Of a stretch of 64,000 nucleotides of DNA, positions 19,855 through 28,362 are shown piece after piece. The DNA is from Methanobacteriota archaeon. GTDB lineage: Archaea > Methanobacteriota > Methanobacteria > Methanobacteriales > Methanobacteriaceae. The stretch is from positions 1-64,000 of the forward strand of contig VGTM01000001.1 of NCBI GenBank assembly GCA_016874685.1, written 5' to 3'. Within the stretch, counting starts at the first letter, position 1. Every line of letters starts with the position of its first letter. The notes under the pieces were generated by a model. It was not told the DNA's origin. It was given only the letters and a program-made list of their open reading frames with translations, and did no database searches. Both the position numbers and the translations under genes were made by a program.

Positions 19855-20322
19855 TTATACAAATCTCCATTCACCGTGTTTGTGCCATCCAAAGTAATGT
19901 AATGGTCCCCAGTGGTCATAATATAAAGGTCTTGACGTTGGGAACAACCAATGCCTGTGTAGATCCCATCCAGATTCGTAGTATCCAAATTCCCACCAAG
20001 TTACATATTTCAATATTAATGTACGATGTTTACCTTTGATATTTTGCATCTCTTCATTAGTCAAGTTTTTACTGTTATCTGCCTGCACATTGGTTGAATT
20101 TGCATCTATTTCATTGCTTGTTTGTTCTGTAGTCCCATTAACCTGTGTTAAATTACCCACTTCCTGTGATGGTGCGCTTGGATCACTTATAACCAGTGCA
20201 TATCCACTGTAAGCTGCAGCAAATTCATCCCTACTCATTTCAATGTTTCCAAGTGATGGATCTGCCAGTTTGACACTTTCATTTGGTTGGGTTTAATCTC
20301 ATCTGTCGATAACTTTATATAT
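19855..20322 (-). pseudogene. Cassette C: headless C39/double-glycine-like copy with aromatic/His-rich tail
   Basis: Similarity starts near 20322 (IKLSTDEIKPN, matching the middle of the C39 domain). A deletion and frame change remove the catalytic His segment, and the copy continues from NESVKLADPSLGNIEM. From 20238 the frame is intact: linker, motif LTNEEMQNIKGK and a 60-residue tail rich in Trp, Tyr and His (YVTWWEFGYYESGWDLHRHW, WGPLHYFGWHKHGEWRFV). No start signal precedes it, so it is probably not expressed alone. The tail differs completely from those of the other copies. Confidence 0.7.
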
Positions 20323-20325
20323 TGA

Positions 20326-20670
20326 CTATTCAACCTTTCTTTTTTGATCAAATACAAGAAAAATTAGAGCCAATATAGCCACTATGGTCATAATATTTCT
20401 TAGTAATGCTGGTTGTTGTGTTAATACAACAATATAAATAAATAAAACCCAAATTACGGTACAAATAAATAGAATTAATCTCTTTTTAGGAGTTTTATAT
20501 GTTTTTTGAAGTCTAGCGTATGCATATATTGTTAACCCGAGCAACATAGTAATAAAAACCTTAAATACTATTTTTTGAGGAGTAGATAAAGCATATAAAA
20601 ACAGCACAAAAAATAATGCTGATAATGCTAACATTACTCTTTTTTCTTGATTTTTACTGATCACAAACAT
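20326..20670 (-). CDS. Four-helix membrane protein, candidate immunity protein
   Basis: 114 residues with four predicted membrane helices (VMLALSALFFVLFLYAL, FKVFITMLLGLTIYAYA, LILFICTVIWVLFIYIVVL, IMTIVAILALIFLVF) and short basic loops. The ATG at 20670 is preceded by AAAGGTGGGTTC; an upstream in-frame ATG at 20688 precedes the SD. It lies directly after cassette B on the same strand, which suggests a cognate immunity role. It is not detectably similar to the other small membrane proteins of the array. Confidence 0.65.
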   Translation of the reverse strand: MFVISKNQEKRVMLALSALFFVLFLYALSTPQKIVFKVFITMLLGLTIYAYARLQKTYKTPKKRLILFICTVIWVLFIYIVVLTQQPALLRNIMTIVAILALIFLVFDQKRKVE

Positions 20671-20741
20671 GAACCCACCTTTATCCATTTCATTTCGAGT
20701 TTAATATCTAAAAAAAAGGAAAAATAAATGAAAGTTCGTTA

Positions 20742-21311
20742 TTATGTATATGTCCACCATCCCTCATTTACATGAGCATTTCCTACAGTATTCGTGTATA
20801 CATATCCCAAAGCACCGAAAAGGACGGTTACGGGACTTGGAGCTATTAAAGCAGCCAATTGAGCGCCATGAGCCCCATAATAATATATTCTCCACCAGTT
20901 AAAGCTTTTTTCACGATGCCCTGTTTTTTTCCATTTTCTGTATTTCCAGTTTTTACCTAGAATATTTTGCATCTCTTCATTGCTCAAATTTTTAGAATTT
21001 TCTGGTTGTATGCTGGTTGAATTTACTTCTGTAACATTATCTACGGGTGCTGTTGTGTTTATGGCATCATTGGTTTGATTTGTTTGGATGTTTGCTTGAT
21101 CCGTAACATCATTAACTTGCATTGATGCGCTTGGATCACTTATAACCAGTGCATATCCACTGTAAGCTGCAGCAAATTCATCCATACTCATTTCAATGTT
21201 TCCAAGTGATGGGTCTGCAAGTAGGGCGCTTTCTTTGGTCACCGCACGTACCACGCTGTAATGAGAATTTCCATTGATTGTCAAGAAGACACTATTGTTG
21301 GTTTTAAGCTA
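20742..21311 (-). pseudogene. Cassette B: headless C39/double-glycine-like copy with basic hydrophobic tail
   Basis: Similarity to the full-length gene begins abruptly near 21311 (LKTNNSVFLTINGNSH), within the C39 domain. The His (NSHYSVVRAV) and Asp (LADPSLGNIE) elements are kept; the Cys half and signal peptide are absent. After an extended Asn/Thr linker comes LSNEEMQNILGK, then a tail with a basic stretch (NWKYRKWKKTGHREK) and a hydrophobic segment (GAHGAQLAALIAPSP, VTVLFGALGYVYT), bacteriocin-like in character. No SD or start is evident at the truncation. The frame is otherwise undamaged for 190 codons, which suggests it is kept functional by recombination or selection. Confidence 0.72.
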
Positions 21312-21348
21312 GTCCACCTATCATTTATACAGTTTTAAGCTTTGATTT

Positions 21349-21774
21349 TCATGTTTCACTCGGGCGCTTGCCTATTATCATAGTGCTATACAAAAGACAC
21401 ATTAGAGCAACTACAATGAAACCAATCATTGTAGTTGTAAATATACTTTCTTCAAAAGGAACTTTTGAGATTAAAGAAATTACCAAACCCAAAAAATTGA
21501 ATCCCAGTGTAACTAAAACACTAATTAAAAGTTTTTCGGGTGATTTTCTAATATTAATATGAACATAAGTTCCTTTTCCTTTCATCCAACCCAAAATAGC
21601 CTCTATTAAACCTAATGTCATACCTACAACAAATATATCTAGCAATATTATCAACGAACTTATGGCACTTTTTGGTGGCATCAGTCCAGCACCTTCTATA
21701 TACCCTGTAAGAGAGATAATGGTAGTTATTATGAATACTACCAGTAAGCTGATTATAATTGGCTTATTTTCCAT
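21349..21774 (-). CDS. Four-helix membrane protein, candidate immunity protein for the full-length C39 protein
   Basis: 141 residues with four predicted helices (IIISLLVVFIITTIISLTGYI, AISSLIILLDIFVVGMTLGL, LLISVLVTLGFNFLGLVISL, and a last one near VVALMCLLYSTMI). GGAGGTATTAA precedes the ATG, a strong SD. It is the first gene downstream of the complete secreted C39 protein, 71 nt after its stop, so the pair are probably cotranscribed. An immunity or export-accessory role is inferred from position; no family was recognised. Confidence 0.68.
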   Translation of the reverse strand: MENKPIIISLLVVFIITTIISLTGYIEGAGLMPPKSAISSLIILLDIFVVGMTLGLIEAILGWMKGKGTYVHINIRKSPEKLLISVLVTLGFNFLGLVISLISKVPFEESIFTTTMIGFIVVALMCLLYSTMIIGKRPSET

Positions 21775-21845
21775 TTAATACCTCCATATTATTTAATTTT
21801 AAAAAATAAAATGTAATAGAAATCTTTTCTTACATGTGTATTTGT

Positions 21846-22982
21846 CTACGCATCGTATTCTATATAATGGATCTTGTGGTCTTTTCCGATATAAGATCTC
21901 ACTTTTTTGAACGGAGGATGATAAGCACAGTAACACCAGTATTTTTTTGGCACGTATTTATTCCTAACTGAAATGATTATTGTACCTATTGCAACAAACG
22001 CTAGGAATTGCCAGTACTTACCGTTAATACTCTGCATTTCCTCATTGGTCAAAATTTTACTGTTATCTGCTTGTACACTGGTTGAATTTGTGTCTGCTCC
22101 ATTACTTGTTTGTTCTGCAGTTCCTGTTGCTTGTGTAGAATTACTTACTTCCTGTGATGGCGCGTTTGGATCAATTATAACCAACGCATTCCCACTGTAA
22201 ACCTCCGCAAATTTTTCCCTGCTCATTTCTATGTTTCCAAGAGATGGATCCGCAAGTTTAACACTGCCTACTGTCACTTCCCGAACAACACTGTAGTGAG
22301 ATCCACCATCGATGGTTATGAACACTATGTTGTTCTTTTTAAGGTCATCTACTGATAATTTCATACCAACAGCATTTAAACCTTTTGCTTTTGCTGCCTC
22401 TGCTAAGCCGTACATTGTTGTTCCGTTTTCATCGGTTCCTGCAAGGGTTACGAGCTCCTGTTCTGTTGCGTTTATTCCAATGTTATTTAGAACTGTTGCT
22501 AGGGCTGCGGGTCCGCAGGTGTAGTTGGTGGTCTGCATTACAATTCCTGTGGTGTTTATTTCTGTAGTAATGTCTGTTGCAGTTTGATTGTCGGTGCTTT
22601 CTATGATTTCCATAATTTGACCTGTTTCTGGAATCGGGGAAGTTTCTATCGATGTTGTTGCAGATGATTCTGTAGTTGTAGTAGATGATTCTGTTGTTAT
22701 TGTGGATGAGTCAGTTGTTGTAGTTGATGTCTCCGTAGTAGTTGTATTAGTTGCTTCTATAGTTGTATTCGAAGCTTCAGTATTTGTTGTGGTGTTTTGT
22801 ACACTATTTAATTGTCCTGTTAATTCGGATGCGGCCTCTGCATCAACACCCTTTCCCTTAACATTCATGGGATCGGCTGTTTGGTAGTTGGTAGAGGCTG
22901 CCACAGCACATGCTGGTGATAATCCGATGATCAAAGCCACCAGCATGATGGCTACCACTGTTTTAGTATTAACTTTCTTCAA
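21846..22982 (-). CDS. Secreted protein with C39 peptidase domain, double-glycine-like motif and variable tail (array head gene)
   Basis: About 378 residues. Order: signal peptide (MKKVNTKTVVAIMLVALIIG, AVA cleavage region), Ser/Thr/Asn-rich spacer to ~residue 115, C39-type papain-fold domain (~145-270), Asn/Thr linker, motif LTNEEMQSINGK (~311-322), then a ~56-residue tail with one hydrophobic stretch (FLAFVAIGTIIISV) and basic/aromatic residues. Catalytic candidates are Q150, C156 (NYTCGPAALATVLNN), H229 (GGSHYSVV) and D245 (LADPSLG). C39 peptidases normally cut after double-glycine leaders in bacteriocin exporters; here the domain and a matching motif are in one exported chain. The start is TTG at 22982, placed by GAGGTGAT; an in-frame GTG overlaps that SD. 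Confidence 0.85.
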   Translation of the reverse strand: MKKVNTKTVVAIMLVALIIGLSPACAVAASTNYQTADPMNVKGKGVDAEAASELTGQLNSVQNTTTNTEASNTTIEATNTTTTETSTTTTDSSTITTESSTTTTESSATTSIETSPIPETGQIMEIIESTDNQTATDITTEINTTGIVMQTTNYTCGPAALATVLNNIGINATEQELVTLAGTDENGTTMYGLAEAAKAKGLNAVGMKLSVDDLKKNNIVFITIDGGSHYSVVREVTVGSVKLADPSLGNIEMSREKFAEVYSGNALVIIDPNAPSQEVSNSTQATGTAEQTSNGADTNSTSVQADNSKILTNEEMQSINGKYWQFLAFVAIGTIIISVRNKYVPKKYWCYCAYHPPFKKVRSYIGKDHKIHYIEYDA

Positions 22983-22985
22983 TTT

Positions 22986-23032
22986 TATCACCTCTTAGGG
23001 GTGATATAATTTTACTACAATATATATATTAC
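22986..23032 (-). promoter_or_regulatory. Promoter and SD-sequestering hairpin of the C39 head gene
   Basis: A TATA-like TAATATATATATTG lies at about 23019-23032 (minus strand), placing the transcript start near 23000-23005. There the mRNA would begin within a perfect 7-bp inverted repeat: 22986-22992 and 23000-23006, with a 7-nt loop. The downstream arm is the SD itself (GGTGATA, just before the TTG start), so the hairpin would hide the ribosome-binding site. This is seen in sequence; the regulatory role is inference. Confidence 0.5.
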
Positions 23033-23239
23033 TATAATTTATTATTATATTACAAAGGCAATATTGGCACGATAGGACAATATTGTTCAATAATAATAAT
23101 TTAAAAATTAGATTTAAAAGAATTAAAAAATTAAAAAAATTTTTTTCACATTTCATGGATGATAAGACGAATTTTGTGAAAAATATATAGATTTTGTATA
23201 TAGATTTTGATATTTTTACACTAATGAATTCAATTTTAC

Positions 23240-24910
23240 TCATTTATGCGCAAAATAAAATCTAATTTTACCCTCTGAAACCTCATCAACCCTTGCAAAC
23301 CCAAACCTCTCCAACTGCACCACATCATCCACCTTTAAATCTGCACAGGAAGGCTCTGCTAAACCTTTAAGAACGCTTGCATCAGGCATTACCACTTCTG
23401 CCTTGAGGTTATCCTCAGCCGGGACCCAGTGCACAATTTGTGCATTAACGTCTCTAGCTTCTTCAAGACTTAGACTGTGGAAAAATGCCTCTTTATCCTT
23501 AAAATATACGTTTACAGCATCCATAAGTCTTAAATATTTATGCAGCTTAACGTCTTCATCTACAAGATATACCTTACCATCAAAAGGGATTTTTCTATAT
23601 CCTCTATCTTGAAAATCAGGGTGCATTGATCTTTTTATAATCCCAAGAGACCTTTCTGGTAAATTTCCTATTATTACCTTCGATGGATCCCAAACAAAGA
23701 AATATCTATTTGCAGCTTCTTCTAAAACCTTACGGTTCAATCCATATATCTTCTTCCAGCTTATGGTTGAATCAGCAATTTTTAAACCTATCTCAATCAT
23801 CAAGTTGTAAATAGCCGCTCTGGTTATTCCCCTTCTGGCAATTGCCCTTATTGTTCCCAGTCTAGGATCATCCCAACCATTGTAAACCCCTTCCTTTATA
23901 CCGAGCCTAGCTTTAGACGTACTTAATTGAATATCCTCCATTTTGAGTCTTCCGTAATGGATAAAAACAGGTACATCCCATCCGAAATGTTTGTAAATAT
24001 ATCTCTGTTTTTCAGAATTTGCTAGGTGGTCTTTACCCCTTAAGACATGGGTTATTCCAAGCAGATGATCATCGATAGCAACAGAAAAGTTCATCATTGG
24101 ATAGATCTTAAATTGGGAGCCAATTCGAGGATGTTCATATTCCACAATTCTCATTGCAACCCAGTCCCTTATAGCAGGGTTTTTGTGATTTAAATCTGTT
24201 TTAACTCTTAGAACAGCTTCACCCTCTGGCATATTTTCCATGTCGTTCCATCTTCTAAGATTTTCGGCTGTTTCTAAGTCCCTGCAAGGGCAAGGGTTCG
24301 ATAAATCCTTCAATTTTTTAAATTCAGCACCCTTGCAGGTGCACATATAAGCGAACCCCATTTTAATGAGTTTTTCAGCATATTCATAATATATTGGAAT
24401 TCTATCACTTTGAATTATCTTATCCTGCCAATCAACTCCAAGCCACTTCAAATCCTCTTCAATCATGTCATAGGCACCTGTATCAACCCTTCGCGGGTCG
24501 GTATCCTCTATTCGAAGAATTAATTTTCCATCATATTTTTTCATATATTCATGATTTAGAATAGCTGCTCTTGCATGTCCAATATGTAGTGGTCCGCTTG
24601 GATTAGGTGCAAATCTTAAAACAACTTCACCCTCGACATTTATAAGTTCAGGAAGTTTCTTTTCTTCAATTTTTTTTTCTTCTATCTTACCGCCGATTTT
24701 TTCAAGTTCATCAAGTTGAACTTGTGATTTCATAGAATTTACAATACCTACGACTTCTTTTGCAATTTCAACGATCTTAGGCACATTTTTTCTCATTTCT
24801 GGATGGAAACTCATAACAGTGCCGACAACCGCTCCTTCTTGTGCCTTTCCTTTATGTTTTATCCCATTAATCAGTGCATATTTGTAAACTAATTTGTATA
24901 GATCATCCAT
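23240..24910 (-). CDS. gltX: Glutamyl-tRNA synthetase (archaeal type)
   Basis: Charges tRNA-Glu (and in many archaea tRNA-Gln, later amidated). The 556 residues begin with an archaeal helical N-terminal region. The catalytic core follows with the HIGH motif PSGPLHIGHARAAILN (about residue 110) and a KMSKS variant LSTSKAR. The C-terminal beta-barrel anticodon domain resembles GlnRS, as in archaeal and eukaryotic enzymes. It is the last gene of the isoprenoid run, 53 nt after idsA. The N-terminal ~95 residues are Lys/Glu rich. Confidence 0.96.
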   Translation of the reverse strand: MDDLYKLVYKYALINGIKHKGKAQEGAVVGTVMSFHPEMRKNVPKIVEIAKEVVGIVNSMKSQVQLDELEKIGGKIEEKKIEEKKLPELINVEGEVVLRFAPNPSGPLHIGHARAAILNHEYMKKYDGKLILRIEDTDPRRVDTGAYDMIEEDLKWLGVDWQDKIIQSDRIPIYYEYAEKLIKMGFAYMCTCKGAEFKKLKDLSNPCPCRDLETAENLRRWNDMENMPEGEAVLRVKTDLNHKNPAIRDWVAMRIVEYEHPRIGSQFKIYPMMNFSVAIDDHLLGITHVLRGKDHLANSEKQRYIYKHFGWDVPVFIHYGRLKMEDIQLSTSKARLGIKEGVYNGWDDPRLGTIRAIARRGITRAAIYNLMIEIGLKIADSTISWKKIYGLNRKVLEEAANRYFFVWDPSKVIIGNLPERSLGIIKRSMHPDFQDRGYRKIPFDGKVYLVDEDVKLHKYLRLMDAVNVYFKDKEAFFHSLSLEEARDVNAQIVHWVPAEDNLKAEVVMPDASVLKGLAEPSCADLKVDDVVQLERFGFARVDEVSEGKIRFYFAHK

Positions 24911-24963
24911 AAAATCACTTAAATTTAATTTTAAAGGTCATGAAATAATAAACAAAAATTAAG

Positions 24964-25950
24964 CTAGTATTTCCTCTCTAAGACAAAATCTGCGATCAGG
25001 ATTAGTGCATCTTTCGCATCAGAGTCATTTAACACGTCCAACATTTTTTTAGCAGTTTTAACATTTTTCAATGCAATATTACGGGCGTAATCAATTGATC
25101 CATATTTATTAAATATTTCAATAACTTCTTCTACCCTTCCTTGGTTATTTTCCTTTAAAATAGAAATTAAACGCTTTTTATCAGCTGAAGAAGCATTTTC
25201 AAGAGCATGCACTACCATGAGGGTCATTTTACCCTCCACTATATCACTTCCTTTTGGTTTTCCAATTTTCTCTTCATCGCTTACAATATCTAGACAATCG
25301 TCTTGAATTTGAAAAGCCATGCCTATCAATTTTCCATACTCTGTAAGGGCTTCAATCTGTTTTTCTGATCCGCTACCAAGTATAGCTCCAGATTTAGTTG
25401 CAGCTGCTATTAGTGCAGCTGTTTTCTTGTAAATCATGTTAAAATATTCATCTTTTTTAACATCGAACTTCTCTTCAAAGCATATATCATATGCTTGACC
25501 TTCACAGATCTTTATACATGAATCTACAACAGTTTTTAAGGCATATATTATTCTTTCAGCCAAAAGATCTTTTGTTTCTGTCTTCAGTAAGCTTTCAAAA
25601 GCCTTAGAAAAGAGAGTATCACCCGCCAATATTGCCATTGGCTCTCCCCAAATGACATGAACAGATGGTTCTCCTCTTCTCATCTCATCCTTATCCATTA
25701 TATCATCATGTATCAATGAGAAAGTATGGATGAGTTCAATAGAGGCTGCTGCTTTCAATGCATCTTCTGCTTTTCCACCAACAGCCTCGCAACTTAAAAC
25801 AACAAGAGTGGGGCGAATTTTTTTACCCCCTGCTTTAATTAGATGTCCCGATGCATCGTAAAGTTTCATCGGGTCTATCGAAGTTAAGGCCACTTCAAGT
25901 TCCTCGTCAATCCTTTGAGAATATCTGCTTAAAATGTCTGTTACCTTCAT
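24964..25950 (-). CDS. idsA: Bifunctional short-chain prenyl diphosphate synthase (FPP/GGPP)
   Basis: Builds geranylgeranyl diphosphate for archaeal ether lipids. Both aspartate-rich motifs are present: first [13 protein letters not shown], second [16 protein letters not shown], plus [20 protein letters not shown]. Length is about 328 residues from ATG 25950. That start is chosen because GGGGGA, formed by the end of the preceding RNase J gene, sits 7 nt upstream; the longer open frame begins inside RNase J. One nucleotide separates it from the rnj stop, indicating translational coupling. Confidence 0.95.
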   Translation of the reverse strand: MKVTDILSRYSQRIDEELEVALTSIDPMKLYDASGHLIKAGGKKIRPTLVVLSCEAVGGKAEDALKAAASIELIHTFSLIHDDIMDKDEMRRGEPSVHVIWGEPMAILAGDTLFSKAFESLLKTETKDLLAERIIYALKTVVDSCIKICEGQAYDICFEEKFDVKKDEYFNMIYKKTAALIAAATKSGAILGSGSEKQIEALTEYGKLIGMAFQIQDDCLDIVSDEEKIGKPKGSDIVEGKMTLMVVHALENASSADKKRLISILKENNQGRVEEVIEIFNKYGSIDYARNIALKNVKTAKKMLDVLNDSDAKDALILIADFVLERKY

Positions 25951-25951
25951 A

Positions 25952-27301
25952 TTAAATTCCCCCATTAAACACCTGCGCCTGACCATTCCTTAATATATGG
26001 ATGTTGTTTCCTAATTTATAACCTTCCTCTTCAGCAAGTTCTGTATAAGATGCAAGCATTTCCAAAGTCCCATGAGCAGGAATAATGTGCATTGGATTAA
26101 GCATCCGTATCATGTCACGATGATCCTCCCTTCCAGCATGACCAGAAACATGGGCATTTGTAAATATCCTAGCTTTATTTGATTTAAGTCTTCTCTCCAT
26201 TAGGTTCCGGTTCGCAATATTCATTGGATTTGGGATCACTGGCGCTGATATTATTACATTATCACCGTTTTTCACCGTAAATTGAGTTTTTCCATTGGCA
26301 ATTCGTGGAAGAAGTGCATCAGGTTCTCCTTGATGACCCGTGGCAACCAATATATATTCAGATCGATTCTCTTCAGCATTTGCAAGTGCTCTATTAACAG
26401 ATTTTGGGCTTCCGTAAATACTGGCAGTTTCTGGAAGATTTAATATACCCATGTACTCTGCCATTGAACCGTACCGTTCCATAGACCTACCCAGAAGCAA
26501 AAGCTTTCGATTAGTTTGCTCTGCTATGTTACATATTGCCTGAATTCGTTCTATATGGGATGAGAATGTGGTAACTATCATGCCTTCTCTACCATCTAAA
26601 GAATTAAGCATTATATCCTTAAGCATGATTCTGGCAATTTTTTCTGAATGGGTTTTAACTTCTTGTTCATCTGCGACCCTTGTTGTTTCCACAATCAAAG
26701 CAAGAACTCCCTTTCTTCCTAACTCCTTTAACCTGCTGTAATCTGTAGGGGGAGATATATTTTGATGATTATCAAATTTAAAGTCGTTTGCATAAATTAT
26801 TATCCCCTCTGATGTATGTAATGCTGCAATTGCAGTTTGAGGTATACTATGAGTCGCTGTTATGAATTCAAGAGTTATATCTGGAGAAATTTGACATTTT
26901 TCACCGTTGTTTAACACTTGAAGAGGATTTGTAACTGAAAATTTTCGCTCTCCCTTTATAATTCTTTCTATCAATGCTATAGTATAGGGTGTGGCAATTA
27001 TAGGGGCTTCATATCGATGAGCCAATTTTGCAACAGCTCCTATATGATCTAGGTGACCGTGAGTAAATACTATGGCTCTTACCTTCCCATCTACCTCCTT
27101 CATTAGTGTATCGTCAGGAATGACACCTCTCTCAATTAAATCTAGGCTGTGCATCCTGTCAATATCTGTATCCTCATGGATGTGGACCCTGTCAAGATGG
27201 ATTCCCATATCAAAAATAATTACATCTTCCCCAACTTTTACAGCGGACATATTTTTTCCAACTTCCTCATATCCACCAATGGCAATTACTTCAACGCTCA
27301 A
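25952..27301 (-). CDS. rnj: Ribonuclease J (archaeal), beta-CASP metallo-beta-lactamase
   Basis: 5'-to-3' exonuclease and endonuclease for RNA processing in methanogens. The metallo-beta-lactamase motif [13 protein letters not shown] (about residue 80) and the downstream His residues ([30 protein letters not shown]) supply the two-zinc site. The beta-CASP region spans roughly 215-365. Length 449 residues is typical. It overlaps fni by 4 nt (ATGA-type junction) and nearly touches idsA, so an RNA nuclease is translated with lipid-precursor enzymes, an arrangement known in Methanobacteriales. Confidence 0.93.
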   Translation of the reverse strand: MSVEVIAIGGYEEVGKNMSAVKVGEDVIIFDMGIHLDRVHIHEDTDIDRMHSLDLIERGVIPDDTLMKEVDGKVRAIVFTHGHLDHIGAVAKLAHRYEAPIIATPYTIALIERIIKGERKFSVTNPLQVLNNGEKCQISPDITLEFITATHSIPQTAIAALHTSEGIIIYANDFKFDNHQNISPPTDYSRLKELGRKGVLALIVETTRVADEQEVKTHSEKIARIMLKDIMLNSLDGREGMIVTTFSSHIERIQAICNIAEQTNRKLLLLGRSMERYGSMAEYMGILNLPETASIYGSPKSVNRALANAEENRSEYILVATGHQGEPDALLPRIANGKTQFTVKNGDNVIISAPVIPNPMNIANRNLMERRLKSNKARIFTNAHVSGHAGREDHRDMIRMLNPMHIIPAHGTLEMLASYTELAEEEGYKLGNNIHILRNGQAQVFNGGI

Positions 27302-28356
27302 TCAGTGCCCCTCCTTGCATATTTTTTGGTGTCAAAACCCCTTTCATTAAGCCACTCTCTGGTCTTTCCTTGAATCACTAGATCACATTTTTTTAGTTCT
27401 TGGATATCGCACGCTCCAACAAGGAACATTGCAACCTTTAATGCCTCTTTGAATCTTTCCAGCGCCATTATAACTGCTTTATATCCTACATAAGCTTCCT
27501 TGAGAAGAGGTAAAGCAATTCCAACAAATTCAGCACCTAAAGCAAGAGCTTTTGCTGCATCAAGACCACTTCTTATACCACCAGACGATATAACTGGAAT
27601 TCTAACAGATTCACAAACTTCGACCGTGCATACAGCAGTTGGAATACCCCAATCCCAGTAAAGATCTCCCAAATATCTTTGTCTGGCTCTGTATGTTTCA
27701 ACAGCAGCCCAACTTGTGCCTCCAGCCCCGGCTACATCAATTGCATCTGCTCCCACCTTTTCAAGCGCTATAGCATCTCCAGCTCCAATACCTGCACCAG
27801 TCTCCTTGACTATTACAGGTACATCAATCAGATCCACAACTTTTCCGATTGATTCGAGATATCCTTTTGCAAACACATCTCCCTCCGGCTGGATTGACTC
27901 CTGTAGTGGATTTAGATGCACTGCCAGTGCATCTGCATCGATCATATCCACTGCTGCCTGGGCATAATCTATTTGTGGAGCCCCGATGTTTCCAATTATA
28001 AAAGCAGATGGTGCAGTTTTTCTCACAATACTATAAGTGGATACAAGTTCAGGATTTTCAACTGCTGCACGCTGGCTTCCAACACCCATACCAACGTTAA
28101 GTCCGTCTGCTGCCTTTGCAAGTTCTCTGTTTATTGAAAGTGATGATGAATGTCCCCCAGTTATTGCAGATATAATTATTGGCGCATCCATCACTTTCCC
28201 AAAAAAATCTTTAGAGATATCGATATCCTCTTTGTTTATTTCTGGAAGAGCCCTGTGAATGAGCTCTATTTCGTCAAATCCTGTCTTTTTTTCTTTATAT
28301 TCCACATCACAGTGTGCGCATAATAATAAATGTTCTAATTTTCTATCTGAAATCAT
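27298..28356 (-). CDS. fni: Type 2 isopentenyl-diphosphate delta-isomerase (FMN)
   Basis: Interconverts IPP and DMAPP with FMN and NADPH. The 352 residues form a TIM barrel with [56 protein letters not shown] and the phosphate-binding [18 protein letters not shown]. It lies 6 nt after the isopentenyl phosphate kinase gene, giving the direct order of steps: isopentenyl phosphate to IPP to DMAPP to GGPP. Confidence 0.95.
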   Translation of the reverse strand: MISDRKLEHLLLCAHCDVEYKEKKTGFDEIELIHRALPEINKEDIDISKDFFGKVMDAPIIISAITGGHSSSLSINRELAKAADGLNVGMGVGSQRAAVENPELVSTYSIVRKTAPSAFIIGNIGAPQIDYAQAAVDMIDADALAVHLNPLQESIQPEGDVFAKGYLESIGKVVDLIDVPVIVKETGAGIGAGDAIALEKVGADAIDVAGAGGTSWAAVETYRARQRYLGDLYWDWGIPTAVCTVEVCESVRIPVISSGGIRSGLDAAKALALGAEFVGIALPLLKEAYVGYKAVIMALERFKEALKVAMFLVGACDIQELKKCDLVIQGKTREWLNERGFDTKKYARRGTD

Positions 28357-28362
28357 TATTAT

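Noticed and set aside
22640-22800. Repetitive GTTGTAGT/GATTCT-like stretch that looks like a minisatellite
   Set aside because: It is the codons of the Ser/Thr-rich spacer in the C39 head protein, in frame and without exact unit length.
17696-22982. C39 domains as part of a peptidase-containing ABC exporter
   Set aside because: No ATP-binding or ABC membrane domain follows any copy; the full-length protein has a Sec-type signal peptide instead.
17696-22982. Cassette array spread by an insertion sequence or integron
   Set aside because: No transposase, integrase, terminal inverted repeats or attC-like hairpins were found between cassettes; homologous recombination through the shared C39 segment is simpler.
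22995-23243. An 82-codon open frame upstream of the C39 head gene
   Set aside because: Low-complexity Ile/Phe/Asn/Leu translation from AT-rich DNA, no SD, and it covers the likely promoter of the head gene.
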